Assembly (NCBI GenBank): GCA_050948785.1
Contig: JBMNEM010000010.1
Coordinates: 50,599-114,598 of the forward strand
DNA length: 64,000 nucleotides
From: JAAZMI01 sp050948785
Lineage (GTDB): Bacteria; Bacillota; Dethiobacteria; DTU022; UBA8154
Reading direction: 5' to 3'
In this document: in pieces, positions 8,905-17,575 of the stretch
Layout of the letters: every line of letters starts with the position of its first letter
Numbering within the stretch: position 1 is the stretch's first letter
The notes under the pieces: model-generated
Database searches by the model: none
Seen by the model: the letters and a program-made list of their open reading frames with translations, nothing else
Told to the model about the DNA's origin: nothing
Position numbers and translations under genes: made by a program

Positions 8905-9702
8905 ATGCTTAAAGTATTAATTGCTGATGATAATCGTGAATTCAATGAACTTTTGTCGGAATATATCAATAAAGAACCGGATATCGAAGTGACTGGTAAC
9001 GCCTATAACGGTAAGGAAGCTTTGACGCTGCTGAAGGAAACAGAGCCGGATATTGTTCTTTTAGATATTATTATGCCGCACCTCGATGGTATCGGAGTGT
9101 TGGAGGAATTGGGCAAAATGGATTTATCTCCCAGGCCAAAGGTGATTATGTTAACAGCTTTCGGCCACGAAAACATTACACAAAGAGCGGTAGAACTGGG
9201 GGCATCTTATTATATACTGAAACCTTTTAATCTGGAGGTTTTGGCCGAAAGAATACGTCAACTTGGAAGAAATCAACTTGATATCCAAAGAGCCCCACTT
9301 ATAACTCAGGATACTACTCCCGAAAGGGAAAAAGATAATTATATTGAAGAAATTACCCAAATAATTCACGAAATCGGCATACCGGCCCACATAAAAGGCT
9401 ATCTTTACCTGCGTGATGCTATTGCCATGGTTGTGGAGGAAATCGAGCTCCTTGGTTCGGTAACAAAGATTCTTTATCCCCGCATTGCTCAAAAATATGA
9501 AACTACACCAAGCAGGGTGGAGCGGGCTATTCGCCATGCCATTGAAGTGGCTTGGTCCAGAAACAGTATTGATACGATTAAAAAGTTTTTTGGTTACACA
9601 ATTAATACAGAAAAAGGCAAACCGACAAATTCAGAATTTATTGCCCTTGTTGCTGATCGTATTCGTTTGAAAAATAAGAAATATGAGTATAAAGTACTCT
9701 AG
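8905..9702 (+). CDS. spo0A: Sporulation master regulator Spo0A
   Basis: 265 residues. The receiver domain (1-125) has the acidic pair ADD at 8-9, the phosphate-accepting Asp54 (DIVLLDIIMP), the switch Thr (MLTAFG) and Lys (YYILKPFN). A linker leads to the Spo0A effector domain (about 150-262) with the recognition helix SRVERAIRHAIEVAW. It receives phosphate from sporulation kinases and binds 0A boxes to start sporulation, including at spoIIA and its own promoter. ATG 8905 follows AAGGGGG. A SigH-type promoter and an 0A box lie upstream; strong terminators follow. Confidence 0.98.
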   Translation: MLKVLIADDNREFNELLSEYINKEPDIEVTGNAYNGKEALTLLKETEPDIVLLDIIMPHLDGIGVLEELGKMDLSPRPKVIMLTAFGHENITQRAVELGASYYILKPFNLEVLAERIRQLGRNQLDIQRAPLITQDTTPEREKDNYIEEITQIIHEIGIPAHIKGYLYLRDAIAMVVEEIELLGSVTKILYPRIAQKYETTPSRVERAIRHAIEVAWSRNSIDTIKKFFGYTINTEKGKPTNSEFIALVADRIRLKNKKYEYKVL

Positions 9703-9772
9703 AACAGAATGCTGCGCCATTATGCGGCGTTTTAAAAAAAGCTTCGAAGCTCAGCTTTTGGCTTTCAGCCTG

Positions 9773-9813
9773 AAAATAGGACACATATAGCAAAAAAGTG
9801 TCCTATTTTTTAT
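9773..9813 (+). terminator. Terminator after spo0A
   Basis: AAAATAGGACAC (9773-9784) pairs perfectly with GTGTCCTATTTT (9798-9809), followed by further T bases. A weaker CGCC/GGCG hairpin with TTTT lies just before it at about 9714-9734. Confidence 0.85.
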
Positions 9814-9912
9814 TTTGTTCTTATAAAGTGATGGACAATTATACATACTAACTATAAACAACTAAGGTATTATAGCATCATAAATGGAAATGGGGTCTAG
9901 AAAACGAGCCGG

Positions 9913-11022
9913 ATTTTACAGGGTATTCTTAAAAAAGACCATAAAACCAAAACGCTTTGTAAAAGGCTGCAGCCGGGGGATATCGCCCTGATCGACCATC
10001 AGGATCTTGACGAGTTGGCTGCGCAGGAACTTGTCGAAAAAGATATTAAGGCTGTAATTAATGCCTGCAATATTTTTACCGGGGAGTATCCAGCTCAAGG
10101 CGCTAAATATTTATTAGATAAAGGAATTTATACCCTCGATAATGTTAGTGATAAAATTTTTTTTCATATTCCCGAAGGTGAAGTAATTAAGATCAATGGG
10201 AACTCCATTTATTATCAAGGACGAAAGATAGGGCAGGGGAGGGTTTTAAAAAGCGACCTTCTGCAACATAAACTGGCTTTAGCCGAAAGGAATCTTAATC
10301 GCCAGCTTGATTTATTTGTTCAAAACACCTTGGATTATGTCAGGAAGGAAAAACATTTAATTCTCGGGAATCTTGAGATGCCCGAGCTGAGAACCAAGTT
10401 TGCCGGAAAACATGTTCTCATTGTCATTAGGGGTAAAAATTATAAACAGGACTTGCAGATGATACGTTCGTATATCAGAGATGTTAAACCCGTGCTTATC
10501 GGTGTCGATGGTGGCGGCGATGCGCTTTGTGAGATAGGCTTAAAACCCCATCTCATTATCGGAGACATGGACAGCGTGGAAGATGCCACTTTAAGAAAAG
10601 CCGGTGAAATTGTTGTCCACGCTTATCGTGACGGTTTTGCACCGGGAAGGAAACGCATTTCCCGGCTGGGATTAAAAGCTAAAATTATTGCTGCCCCCGG
10701 CACAAGCGAAGATTTGGCCTTTTTACTGGCCTATGAAAAAAAAGCTGAATTAATTGTCGCTGTAGGTTCCCATTCGCATATGCTTGATTTTTTGGAAAAA
10801 GGTCGTAAAGGAATGGCCTCCACTTTTTTGGTGCGCTTAAAGGTTGGGCATAAGCTCGTTGATGCCAAGGGCTTGGCCCATTTATATCAGGGGGGAGTAA
10901 GATGGCAGTATTTATCTGTTTTACTGGCTGCGGCCTTATTCCCCATTGCTGTGATGGCCGCTTTTTCGCCTCTGGTGCGCCATTTTTTTTATCTTCTTTC
11001 CTGGAGGTTTGGATTACATTAA
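9913..11022 (+). CDS. steA: SteA-like protein (thiamine-pyrophosphokinase-like catalytic fold)
   Basis: The conserved sequence of this family is readable from about 9913 (ILQGILKKD, then LQPGDIALIDHQDLDELAA) to 11022, about 369 residues, the usual length. No ATG, GTG or TTG stands at the conserved N-terminus: the frame opens after a TAG at 9898, and the first ordinary start (TTG 10015) would remove about 34 conserved residues. Either ATT 9913 starts translation or one base is missing after the out-of-frame ATGs at 9884/9890. The middle has the TPK-like GVDGGGDALCEIG and IIGDMDSV; the C-terminus has two membrane segments (about 300-340). In Corynebacterium SteA works with SteB in cell separation; the steB-like gene follows by 12 bases. 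Confidence 0.85.
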   Translation: MLQGILKKDHKTKTLCKRLQPGDIALIDHQDLDELAAQELVEKDIKAVINACNIFTGEYPAQGAKYLLDKGIYTLDNVSDKIFFHIPEGEVIKINGNSIYYQGRKIGQGRVLKSDLLQHKLALAERNLNRQLDLFVQNTLDYVRKEKHLILGNLEMPELRTKFAGKHVLIVIRGKNYKQDLQMIRSYIRDVKPVLIGVDGGGDALCEIGLKPHLIIGDMDSVEDATLRKAGEIVVHAYRDGFAPGRKRISRLGLKAKIIAAPGTSEDLAFLLAYEKKAELIVAVGSHSHMLDFLEKGRKGMASTFLVRLKVGHKLVDAKGLAHLYQGGVRWQYLSVLLAAALFPIAVMAAFSPLVRHFFYLLSWRFGLH

Positions 11023-11034
11023 ATAAAAGGGTGT

Positions 11035-11868
11035 ATGTCAGTCATGGATCAGCAACAAAACTATTTATTTTCCTTAATCGCCGTTTTTTTGGCTTTGGGT
11101 ATTGGAATTTTAATTGGCGCCTCCATGGGTGAAAATGCTCTTGTTACCAATCAAATTGCTGTAATTGAAGAACTCAAAAATGAAATCCGACGCCATAAGG
11201 AGGAAGTAGAGACCCAGTTTCTTTCTGTTTCCCAGTTGAAGGAGGAGCTTTTACGCTGGGAATCACTGGAAGAGGACTACTTTAATCCTCTGCTGTTGCA
11301 GGACAAATTAAGGAATGTAAAATTAAAAGTTATTGTTCAAGATAATTTGCCGGCGGACCTGGAAGAATTTTTAGATTTAAGCGGTTGTAGTTACCAGGCT
11401 TTTATTTTTGCAGAAACAAATTCCTGGCCAGAAATTATTACTGAAGAAGGCGAAGATTTTTTCGCTTCTTCATCGGGGGGGCTGTTGTTAATTGATACTT
11501 TAGAGTTGGTTTTGCTGGGAGAAGAAAACATTCCTTTAGACGATATTTTAAAGAGGTTGGAAGAAAAAAACCTGTTATGGGTAAAAACAGATAAATTCGG
11601 CGCGACATTTTCTTCCTCCACACTGCAAAAGCAAACTTACGACAGGGAATTTTTTATGGCCTATGGACACTTGGACCCGCTTTGCCTCGATCTAGTTCAT
11701 AAGATCAGGCAAAAGGGGGAAACTGTCCTCTGGGTAAATGCTCCGGAAGATCAGGAAAATCAAGCAAATACACCTGCGGAGCTAAAAGTTGCTGTTTCTG
11801 AAAATATGGCCTTGGATAGTTTTTACAACAGGTTAAAACTTTTGGAAATCTTGCAGGTAGATAATTAA
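11035..11868 (+). CDS. SteB-like / copper transporter (MctB)-family membrane protein
   Basis: 277 residues: a short N-terminus, one membrane segment (about 9-30, FSLIAVFLALGIGILIGASMG), a coiled-coil (about 40-80) and a soluble, probably external domain. This is the architecture of the MctB/SteB family, which nearly always follows steA. SteB is thought to link SteA to envelope growth and division; the copper name comes from the mycobacterial homologue and need not apply. ATG 11035 is used here; ATG 11044 is an in-frame alternative. It forms a tight unit with steA. Confidence 0.82.
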   Translation: MSVMDQQQNYLFSLIAVFLALGIGILIGASMGENALVTNQIAVIEELKNEIRRHKEEVETQFLSVSQLKEELLRWESLEEDYFNPLLLQDKLRNVKLKVIVQDNLPADLEEFLDLSGCSYQAFIFAETNSWPEIITEEGEDFFASSSGGLLLIDTLELVLLGEENIPLDDILKRLEEKNLLWVKTDKFGATFSSSTLQKQTYDREFFMAYGHLDPLCLDLVHKIRQKGETVLWVNAPEDQENQANTPAELKVAVSENMALDSFYNRLKLLEILQVDN

Positions 11869-12029
11869 GTAAGCATAAGCATAGGAAAAGTACAGGAAAT
11901 GACGTCGGCACGAAACATCTTCAATAAAAGATTAAGTCAAATTTGAACCCCCGGATTTATCAATGGAAAGTCAATAGTTGTGCCCCAAAGTTTATGCATA
12001 CTTACAAACTGTTAGGTGGGAAGAAGAGA

Positions 12030-12689
12030 ATGCAGGTATCGGCGATTATACCCGCCTATAATGAAGAAGGCTGGGTAGGAAAAACGGTGCAGGCCCTCCG
12101 GGAATTAGCAGAAATTGATGAGATAATTGTCGTTGATGATGGTTCAGTGGATAAAACATCCCTGGAAGCGCGGGAAGCAGGTGCAACTGTGTGCCGTTTT
12201 TCCCAAAACAAAGGGAAAAGCCAGGCTTTACGGGAAGGTGCCCGTATCGCCCGGGGGGAAATACTGGCCTTTGTGGATGCCGATCTGGGAGAAACGGCTC
12301 TGGAATTTCGCAAGCTGATTGCTTCCGTTTTAGCCAATGATGCGGATATGGTGATAGGTTACTTTCAAGCACCCGGACGGGCGGGGTTGGGACTGGTAAA
12401 ATCACTTGCTTACTGGGGAATCCGCTATTATACCGGGCAAAGAATGATAGCTCCTCTTTCCGGGCAGCGCGTTCTTAAACGCTGTTTGTGGGATTCTCTT
12501 ATTTTTCAAGCCGAGGGTTTTGCTGCAGAAGTAGCACTGACGATCGAAAGTTTTAGAAAAGGGTTCAGGGTTAAAGAAATTCCGGTGCAGATGAGGCACC
12601 GTTTTTGGGGCAACAGCTACCGGGCTTTTCTGCACCGGGGCACCCAATTTTATGCTGTTATGAAACTGCTTTTGGCTGAAAAAATATAA
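12030..12689 (+). CDS. Glycosyltransferase family 2
   Basis: 219 residues from ATG 12030, preceded by AGGTGGG; the frame extends upstream to 11943, but that part has no family similarity and no ribosome binding site. The GT-A fold begins at once (SAIIPAYNEEGWVGKTVQAL), with DEIIVVDDGSVDKTS near 32 and the metal-binding AFVDADLGE near 81. The acceptor is unknown; similar proteins move a sugar from a nucleotide sugar to a lipid carrier or envelope glycan. Its place after steA/steB and before a MraY-like gene suggests envelope synthesis. Confidence 0.85.
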   Translation: MQVSAIIPAYNEEGWVGKTVQALRELAEIDEIIVVDDGSVDKTSLEAREAGATVCRFSQNKGKSQALREGARIARGEILAFVDADLGETALEFRKLIASVLANDADMVIGYFQAPGRAGLGLVKSLAYWGIRYYTGQRMIAPLSGQRVLKRCLWDSLIFQAEGFAAEVALTIESFRKGFRVKEIPVQMRHRFWGNSYRAFLHRGTQFYAVMKLLLAEKI

Positions 12690-12726
12690 CTTTCTCAGCT
12701 AAGGAGTACAAAGGAGAAATTTGTGT

Positions 12727-13557
12727 ATGCATGAAAACCTGTCATTATCCTTCCTTACGGTCTTAATGCCGGTTTTAGTTACTTATTTCTTGACCCCCTA
12801 TTATATTCGGCTACAAAAATCAAAAAATGCCGTTGCTGTCAATTATCAAGGAATTAAGATCGTTACGGGGGGAGGCCTAATCCTTTTAGCCGCTTTTTCC
12901 GCCGTACAGTTTTTTTATTTTTTTTACCCACAAGGGGAACAAATCCCCGGGGTGTTTATGCTCTTGTATTTGAGCGGCATTACTTTTTTAGGAATGTTCG
13001 ATGATCTTAAGGGTGAAAAGGGTTGTAAGGGTTTTCGTGGTCATCTCCGAAAGTTTTGGCAAGGAGAGGGTATTTCTACAGGCCTTTATAAAGCAGCCGG
13101 CGGCCTTGTTTTAGGTGTGATTATTTCTGCATTGACTGGCGGAGGTTCCTGGACGGAGTGGTTGCTTAAAGGGATCTTCCTGGCTCTTTTCTCTAACCTC
13201 TTCAATCTTCTGGATACACGGCCTGCCCGGGCAGCAAAATTCTTTTTCTTTTTTTCTCTGGTTTTTATCCTTGTTTATAAAGAGCGTTTTTTACCGCTAA
13301 TCTCTCTTTGGAGCGCCCTTTATATTTACCTGTTTTGGGAACTTGAGCAGAAAATTATGCTTGGTGATGCCGGAGCTTATTTATTGGGTGGGGCCCTTGG
13401 GCTTTATCTGGTAATCATGTCGCCTCTGGCGGTATTGCTGCCCTTGACAGCTTTACTGGTGGTTTTACATTATTTTGGTGAAAGGTTTTCGTTCAGTAGT
13501 ATCCTGGAAAATAAAAAATTACTCTTTAATTGGGAGTTTCCGGGGAGGAGGAATTAA
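12727..13557 (+). CDS. Glycosyltransferase family 4 / MraY-like phosphosugar transferase
   Basis: 276 residues with about nine membrane segments. The polyprenyl-phosphate phosphosugar transferase motifs are present: the double Asp in GMFDDLKG (near 98), NLFNLLDTRPARA (near 157) and GDAGAYLLGG (near 216). Such enzymes attach a phospho-sugar from a UDP-sugar to a C55 lipid in the membrane. It is shorter than true MraY (about 320) and is not next to mur genes, so it is a relative of unknown substrate. ATG 12727 fits AAGGAG at 12711-12716 better than TTG 12721. Confidence 0.8.
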   Translation: MHENLSLSFLTVLMPVLVTYFLTPYYIRLQKSKNAVAVNYQGIKIVTGGGLILLAAFSAVQFFYFFYPQGEQIPGVFMLLYLSGITFLGMFDDLKGEKGCKGFRGHLRKFWQGEGISTGLYKAAGGLVLGVIISALTGGGSWTEWLLKGIFLALFSNLFNLLDTRPARAAKFFFFFSLVFILVYKERFLPLISLWSALYIYLFWELEQKIMLGDAGAYLLGGALGLYLVIMSPLAVLLPLTALLVVLHYFGERFSFSSILENKKLLFNWEFPGRRN

Positions 13558-13560
13558 TAA

Positions 13561-14658
13561 GTGCTCAGTACCGTACCAGGGGTTGTTGAAAACATTCTTT
13601 GGTCCAGAAAAGGATTACAGTGCCTGGAGGTCAGGCTGAACGGGAAAAATGAAAAGGCTTTGAATTATCCCGGCTTTACCGGTACGGCCTTGCCGGGCCA
13701 CCGTGTTCTGCTGAATACTACAGCGGTAAAATTGGGACTGGGGAGCGGCGGCTTTCATTTTGTGATATCCAATTATACTTGCAAACGTTTATCTTTAAGC
13801 CCTCACGGCCATATTATTAAATTGCGCTACACACCTTTGCAGCTTAAAGTGCAGACCTATGAAGAAGTTTTAAGTAGTAAAGATCCCGGCGAGGCTTTAA
13901 AACGATACCGGAGGTTGGAAAATATACCTGTGGTGATCGGCGAATTGCACAGTATGGTCGCTCCTTTTGTATTGGCGCTCAAAAAAATAAATCCAGCCAG
14001 AAGAATAGCCTATATCATGACCGACAGTGCCGCTCTACCTCTTCATTTGAGCAATGTCGTGCATCGCTTGCAAGCCGACCACTTATTGGCAGGGACAATC
14101 ACCTGCGGTCAGGCTTTTGGGGGAGATCTGGAAACAGTTAACGTCTACACGGCTTTAATCGCTGCCAGGGAGGCTTTAAACGCAGATGTTATTCTTCTGG
14201 CCCCGGGACCGGGTGTCGTCGGGACTTCTACCCGTTACGGCTATAGCGGCATTGAACAGGGGGAGCATGTAGACCGGGTACGCAAGTTTCGGGGATTGCC
14301 GATTGTTATTCCCCGTATCAGTTTTGCCGAGAAAAGAAACAGGCATTATGGTTTAAGTCACCATACTCTGACGGCTATGGGTGAAATTGCCCTAAAAAAG
14401 GCCTATTTACCGCTGCCACGCCTTACCAGGGAAAAGATGCTTAAGCTCTTCAACCAACTCAAAACTTCCGGGTTGTTTTCTAAACATAAAATTGTCCTGA
14501 TCAACAAACCGCCCGGGATTGACTTTCGGTCGGAGCAAGACTATAAGCTGCAATCCATGGGTCGGGGCCTAAAAGAGGATCCGGCTTTTTTTGCCGCCAT
14601 AGCGGCTACAGCATATTTTTGTGAAAAAATACTACGGAAAAACAAAATAGCCAGGTAA
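13561..14658 (+). CDS. DUF3866 family protein
   Basis: 365 residues, soluble, no signal peptide. It matches the DUF3866 family known from Clostridia and Actinobacteria in steA-like neighbourhoods: an N-terminal beta-rich part (VPGVVENILWSRKGLQCLEV) and a glycine-rich middle (LLAPGPGVVGTSTRYGYSG, near 216), which resembles a nucleotide- or phosphate-binding loop. Biochemical function is unknown. GTG 13561 lies 3 bases after the previous stop and behind GGGGAGGAGGAAT, so it is translated together with the MraY-like gene. Confidence 0.82.
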   Translation: MLSTVPGVVENILWSRKGLQCLEVRLNGKNEKALNYPGFTGTALPGHRVLLNTTAVKLGLGSGGFHFVISNYTCKRLSLSPHGHIIKLRYTPLQLKVQTYEEVLSSKDPGEALKRYRRLENIPVVIGELHSMVAPFVLALKKINPARRIAYIMTDSAALPLHLSNVVHRLQADHLLAGTITCGQAFGGDLETVNVYTALIAAREALNADVILLAPGPGVVGTSTRYGYSGIEQGEHVDRVRKFRGLPIVIPRISFAEKRNRHYGLSHHTLTAMGEIALKKAYLPLPRLTREKMLKLFNQLKTSGLFSKHKIVLINKPPGIDFRSEQDYKLQSMGRGLKEDPAFFAAIAATAYFCEKILRKNKIAR

Positions 14659-14732
14659 ATTTAAAACATATTCCCCTGAACACAATCATATTTATGTAAC
14701 AATAAGGACAACCTTAAGGGTCGGGGGTTTAT

Positions 14733-15371
14733 ATGTTTCCAAAGTTACGCCGGGCTTTGCTCGCATATATTAGGGAAAACCTGGGTATATATACGCTTGT
14801 AGCTTCTTTTTTCTTAGCCGGTATCATTGCAGGTGCACTTCTGCTCCGTTTTTTAGGGGAGGGGCAATTGGTGGAGTTAAATACAACAATCACCTATTTT
14901 TTAAAAGGCCTGAAAAGTGAAACATTTGTTCCTCTGCAACCTGCAGAATTGTTGAGAACTTCTTACCGCAAGAATGTTCTTTTTTTACTGGTAATCTGGC
15001 TATTGGGTTTAGCGTGGTTTGGTTTTCCTCTGATCTTGTTTTCTCTGACATTCAAGGGTTTTGCGCTTGGCTTTACAGTTGCTTTTTTAGTCCGTCTTGT
15101 TGCCTTAAAGGGAGTGATATTTTGCCTGGCTGCTCTCCTGCCGCATAACCTTTTACTGGTTCCTGCTTACATTGCGGCCGTGACCACGGCTACAACTTTC
15201 TCACTTTTAAAGTTAAATGATCGCCTAGCCAAAAAACGGACGGATAGGAGCCATTACTACCGGCAGTACTGTTATTTTATGTTTTTGATTCTGATCATTG
15301 TTCTCGCCGGTGGACTGGTGGAGGCTTATATCACACCGGTATTTATGCAGCTGACTGTTTCCATCATCTAA
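14733..15371 (+). CDS. spoIIM: Stage II sporulation protein M
   Basis: 212 residues with five or six membrane segments, matching the SpoIIM family (pattern RENLGIYTLVASFFLAGIIAG at the start; KGFALGFTVAFLV in the middle). With SpoIID and SpoIIP it forms the peptidoglycan-cutting machine that drives engulfment of the forespore. SpoIIP is encoded at 41.9 kb. ATG 14733 is preceded by GGGTCGGGGG. The neighbour xerD downstream is also typical (spoIIM-fur-xerD in Bacillus; fur is absent here). Confidence 0.93.
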   Translation: MFPKLRRALLAYIRENLGIYTLVASFFLAGIIAGALLLRFLGEGQLVELNTTITYFLKGLKSETFVPLQPAELLRTSYRKNVLFLLVIWLLGLAWFGFPLILFSLTFKGFALGFTVAFLVRLVALKGVIFCLAALLPHNLLLVPAYIAAVTTATTFSLLKLNDRLAKKRTDRSHYYRQYCYFMFLILIIVLAGGLVEAYITPVFMQLTVSII

Positions 15372-15464
15372 TGAAGTATCTTGTTGTTTAAAAAAGGATT
15401 TTAGCTAAAGATGTGGAATAACTTATTAAAATTGCTGGATTTTAGTTAAAGGGGATAGTTTTGG

Positions 15465-16352
15465 ATGGAGAGGGTTTTAAAGGATTTTATCAACTATCTT
15501 TCCGTAGAAAAAGGCCTGGCCGCGAATACTCTGGAATCATACCAGCGGGATTTGAAAAAATATTTACGTTTTTTAAAACGGCAGCATATTACCCGTTTTG
15601 AAGATACCTCCAGAAAAACTATTTCTCAATTTCTCCTGGAGGAAAAAGAGAAAGGCTTAGCCCCTTCAACACTAACCAGGAATTTAGCCGCGATACGCTC
15701 TTTTTATAATTTTCTTCTTCAGGAACAGGTTGTGCAAAAAAATCCTGCGGCAGAAACGGAATCTCCCCGTAATGAAAAAAAATTGCCCAAGGTTCTTTCT
15801 TTTAAAGATGTTGAATTGTTACTGGAACAGCCGGAGACCAGGGAAACTATCGGTATGCGGGATAAAGCCATGCTGGAACTCTTATATGCTACTGGCATCC
15901 GGGTCTCGGAGCTGGTTTTCTTAAATTTGGATAACATAAATCAAAAAACAGGATTTTTAAGATGTGAAGGTAAAGGTAATAAAGAAAGAATGATACCGCT
16001 CGGTTCCATGGCTCTGCGCAGTGTGGAGGAATACCTCCAGGCCGGCAGGCCTAAATTACTTAAAAATAAAGATGAAAAAGCACTTTTTTTGAACCAGCAT
16101 GGCAAGCGGCTTACACGGCAGGGCTTTTGGAAGATTTTAAAAAAATATGCTCTGAAAGCAAAGTTTAATAAAAATATTACCCCTCATACCCTGCGCCATT
16201 CTTTTGCCACACACCTGCTGGAAAATGGAGCAGATTTACGTTCTGTACAGGAAATGCTCGGTCACGCCGATATATCCACTACCCAGATTTATACACAGAT
16301 CACACAGAGAAAAATTAAAGAAATTTACAACAAAACACACCCGCGAGCTTGA
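15465..16352 (+). CDS. xerD: Tyrosine recombinase XerD
   Basis: 295 residues, the canonical Xer length. The N-terminal SAM-like core-binding domain (1-90) is followed by the catalytic domain with Arg in ATGIRVSELVFL, Lys near 172, the HTLRHSFATHLL box, the second His in LGHADISTTQIY and the nucleophilic Tyr in IYTQI. It resolves chromosome dimers at dif. ATG 15465 follows AAAGGGG. It begins a xerD-deoB-pdp unit as in Bacillus. Confidence 0.93.
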   Translation: MERVLKDFINYLSVEKGLAANTLESYQRDLKKYLRFLKRQHITRFEDTSRKTISQFLLEEKEKGLAPSTLTRNLAAIRSFYNFLLQEQVVQKNPAAETESPRNEKKLPKVLSFKDVELLLEQPETRETIGMRDKAMLELLYATGIRVSELVFLNLDNINQKTGFLRCEGKGNKERMIPLGSMALRSVEEYLQAGRPKLLKNKDEKALFLNQHGKRLTRQGFWKILKKYALKAKFNKNITPHTLRHSFATHLLENGADLRSVQEMLGHADISTTQIYTQITQRKIKEIYNKTHPRA

Positions 16353-17575
16353 GTAAAGGGGGTAAATCAGCCATTTCGATCCGGAGAGTGTTTATTATCG
16401 TTTTGGATGGCGCAGGTGTCGGCGCTTTACCGGATGCTGCCAGGTTTGGAGATCAGGGCAGCAACACCCTGGGCCATGTGATTATGAAAAATAAAGGAAT
16501 CAGGATTCCACACCTTGTTTCCCTGGGCTTAAAAAAAATCCTGCCGGACAACACTTTTTCAGAAAAAACTGAACCGGAAAAGCCGCAGGGAGCTTATGGA
16601 AAAATGGCGGAGCTTTCTCCGGGGAAAGATACGATTACAGGACACTGGGAGCTGGCCGGATTGGTTCTGACAGATCCTTTTCCCCTTTACCCGCAAGGTT
16701 TCCCCCCGGAAATAATTACCTCCTTTGAAAAAATAATTGGCCGCAAAATCCTGGGGAATATCCCCTTTTCCGGAACAGAGATCATTAAAAAATTGGGGGA
16801 AAAACACTTACAAACCGGTTTTCCCATCGTTTATACCTCAGCCGACAGCGTTTTTCAGGTTGCCGCCCATGAAGAAATTATCCCTTTGGATACTTTATAT
16901 TCCTGGTGTTTAAGGGCACGCCAGGAAATTTTTGTTGGAAAACATGCTCTTGGCAGGGTTATTGCCCGGCCTTTTCAAGGTCGCCCCGGAAACTTCATCC
17001 GGACAGCAGGACGAAAAGATTTTTCCCTGATTCCTCCGGGCCCAACGATCTTGGAGTTGGCCAGAGATGCCGGATACCAGGTTTGGACTGTCGGAAAGGT
17101 CAAGGATATCTTTGCCGGAAAAGGTATTACCCGTCACTTGCCGGCAACAGGTAATCGAAGTATCATCAAAGTTATTGATGATGCTCTTCAAGAAGATTTC
17201 GCGGGTATACTCTGGGCCAACCTGGTTGATTTTGATATGCTCTACGGACATCGCAATGATCTACAGGGTTTTGCCCAAGCTCTGGAAGAATTCGATCTCT
17301 TTTTGGGCAGGGCGATGAAACTTTTAAGAAAAGAAGATATGCTGGTGCTCACTGCTGACCACGGTTGCGATCCGGCTTTTAAAGGTACAGATCATACCAG
17401 GGAATATGTTCCTCTGCTTATTTACGGCCCGACAATTGTAGCTGCGGATCTGGGTATCAGGAAAAGTTTTGCCGATCTGGGAGCCACAGTAGCACAGATA
17501 CTGGAATGCAAACCAACTGCCGACGGCAGAAGTTTTGCCGTGAAACTATTCCGGGGAGGAAGCGAAATGCAATGA
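16349..17575 (+). CDS. deoB: Phosphopentomutase
   Basis: 408 residues, an alkaline-phosphatase-superfamily enzyme that interconverts (deoxy)ribose 1- and 5-phosphate for nucleoside salvage. Metal-site motifs are IIVLDGAGVGALPDA near the start, GKDTITGHWELAG (active Thr, near 91) and LVLTADHGCDPAFKGTDHTRE near 330-350. The TTG at 16349 overlaps the xerD stop (TTGA) but has no clear ribosome binding site; an ATT at 16373 behind AAAGGGGG is also possible. It overlaps pdp by ATGA. Bacillus has pupG between these genes; it is missing here. Confidence 0.94.
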   Translation: MSKGGKSAISIRRVFIIVLDGAGVGALPDAARFGDQGSNTLGHVIMKNKGIRIPHLVSLGLKKILPDNTFSEKTEPEKPQGAYGKMAELSPGKDTITGHWELAGLVLTDPFPLYPQGFPPEIITSFEKIIGRKILGNIPFSGTEIIKKLGEKHLQTGFPIVYTSADSVFQVAAHEEIIPLDTLYSWCLRARQEIFVGKHALGRVIARPFQGRPGNFIRTAGRKDFSLIPPGPTILELARDAGYQVWTVGKVKDIFAGKGITRHLPATGNRSIIKVIDDALQEDFAGILWANLVDFDMLYGHRNDLQGFAQALEEFDLFLGRAMKLLRKEDMLVLTADHGCDPAFKGTDHTREYVPLLIYGPTIVAADLGIRKSFADLGATVAQILECKPTADGRSFAVKLFRGGSEMQ

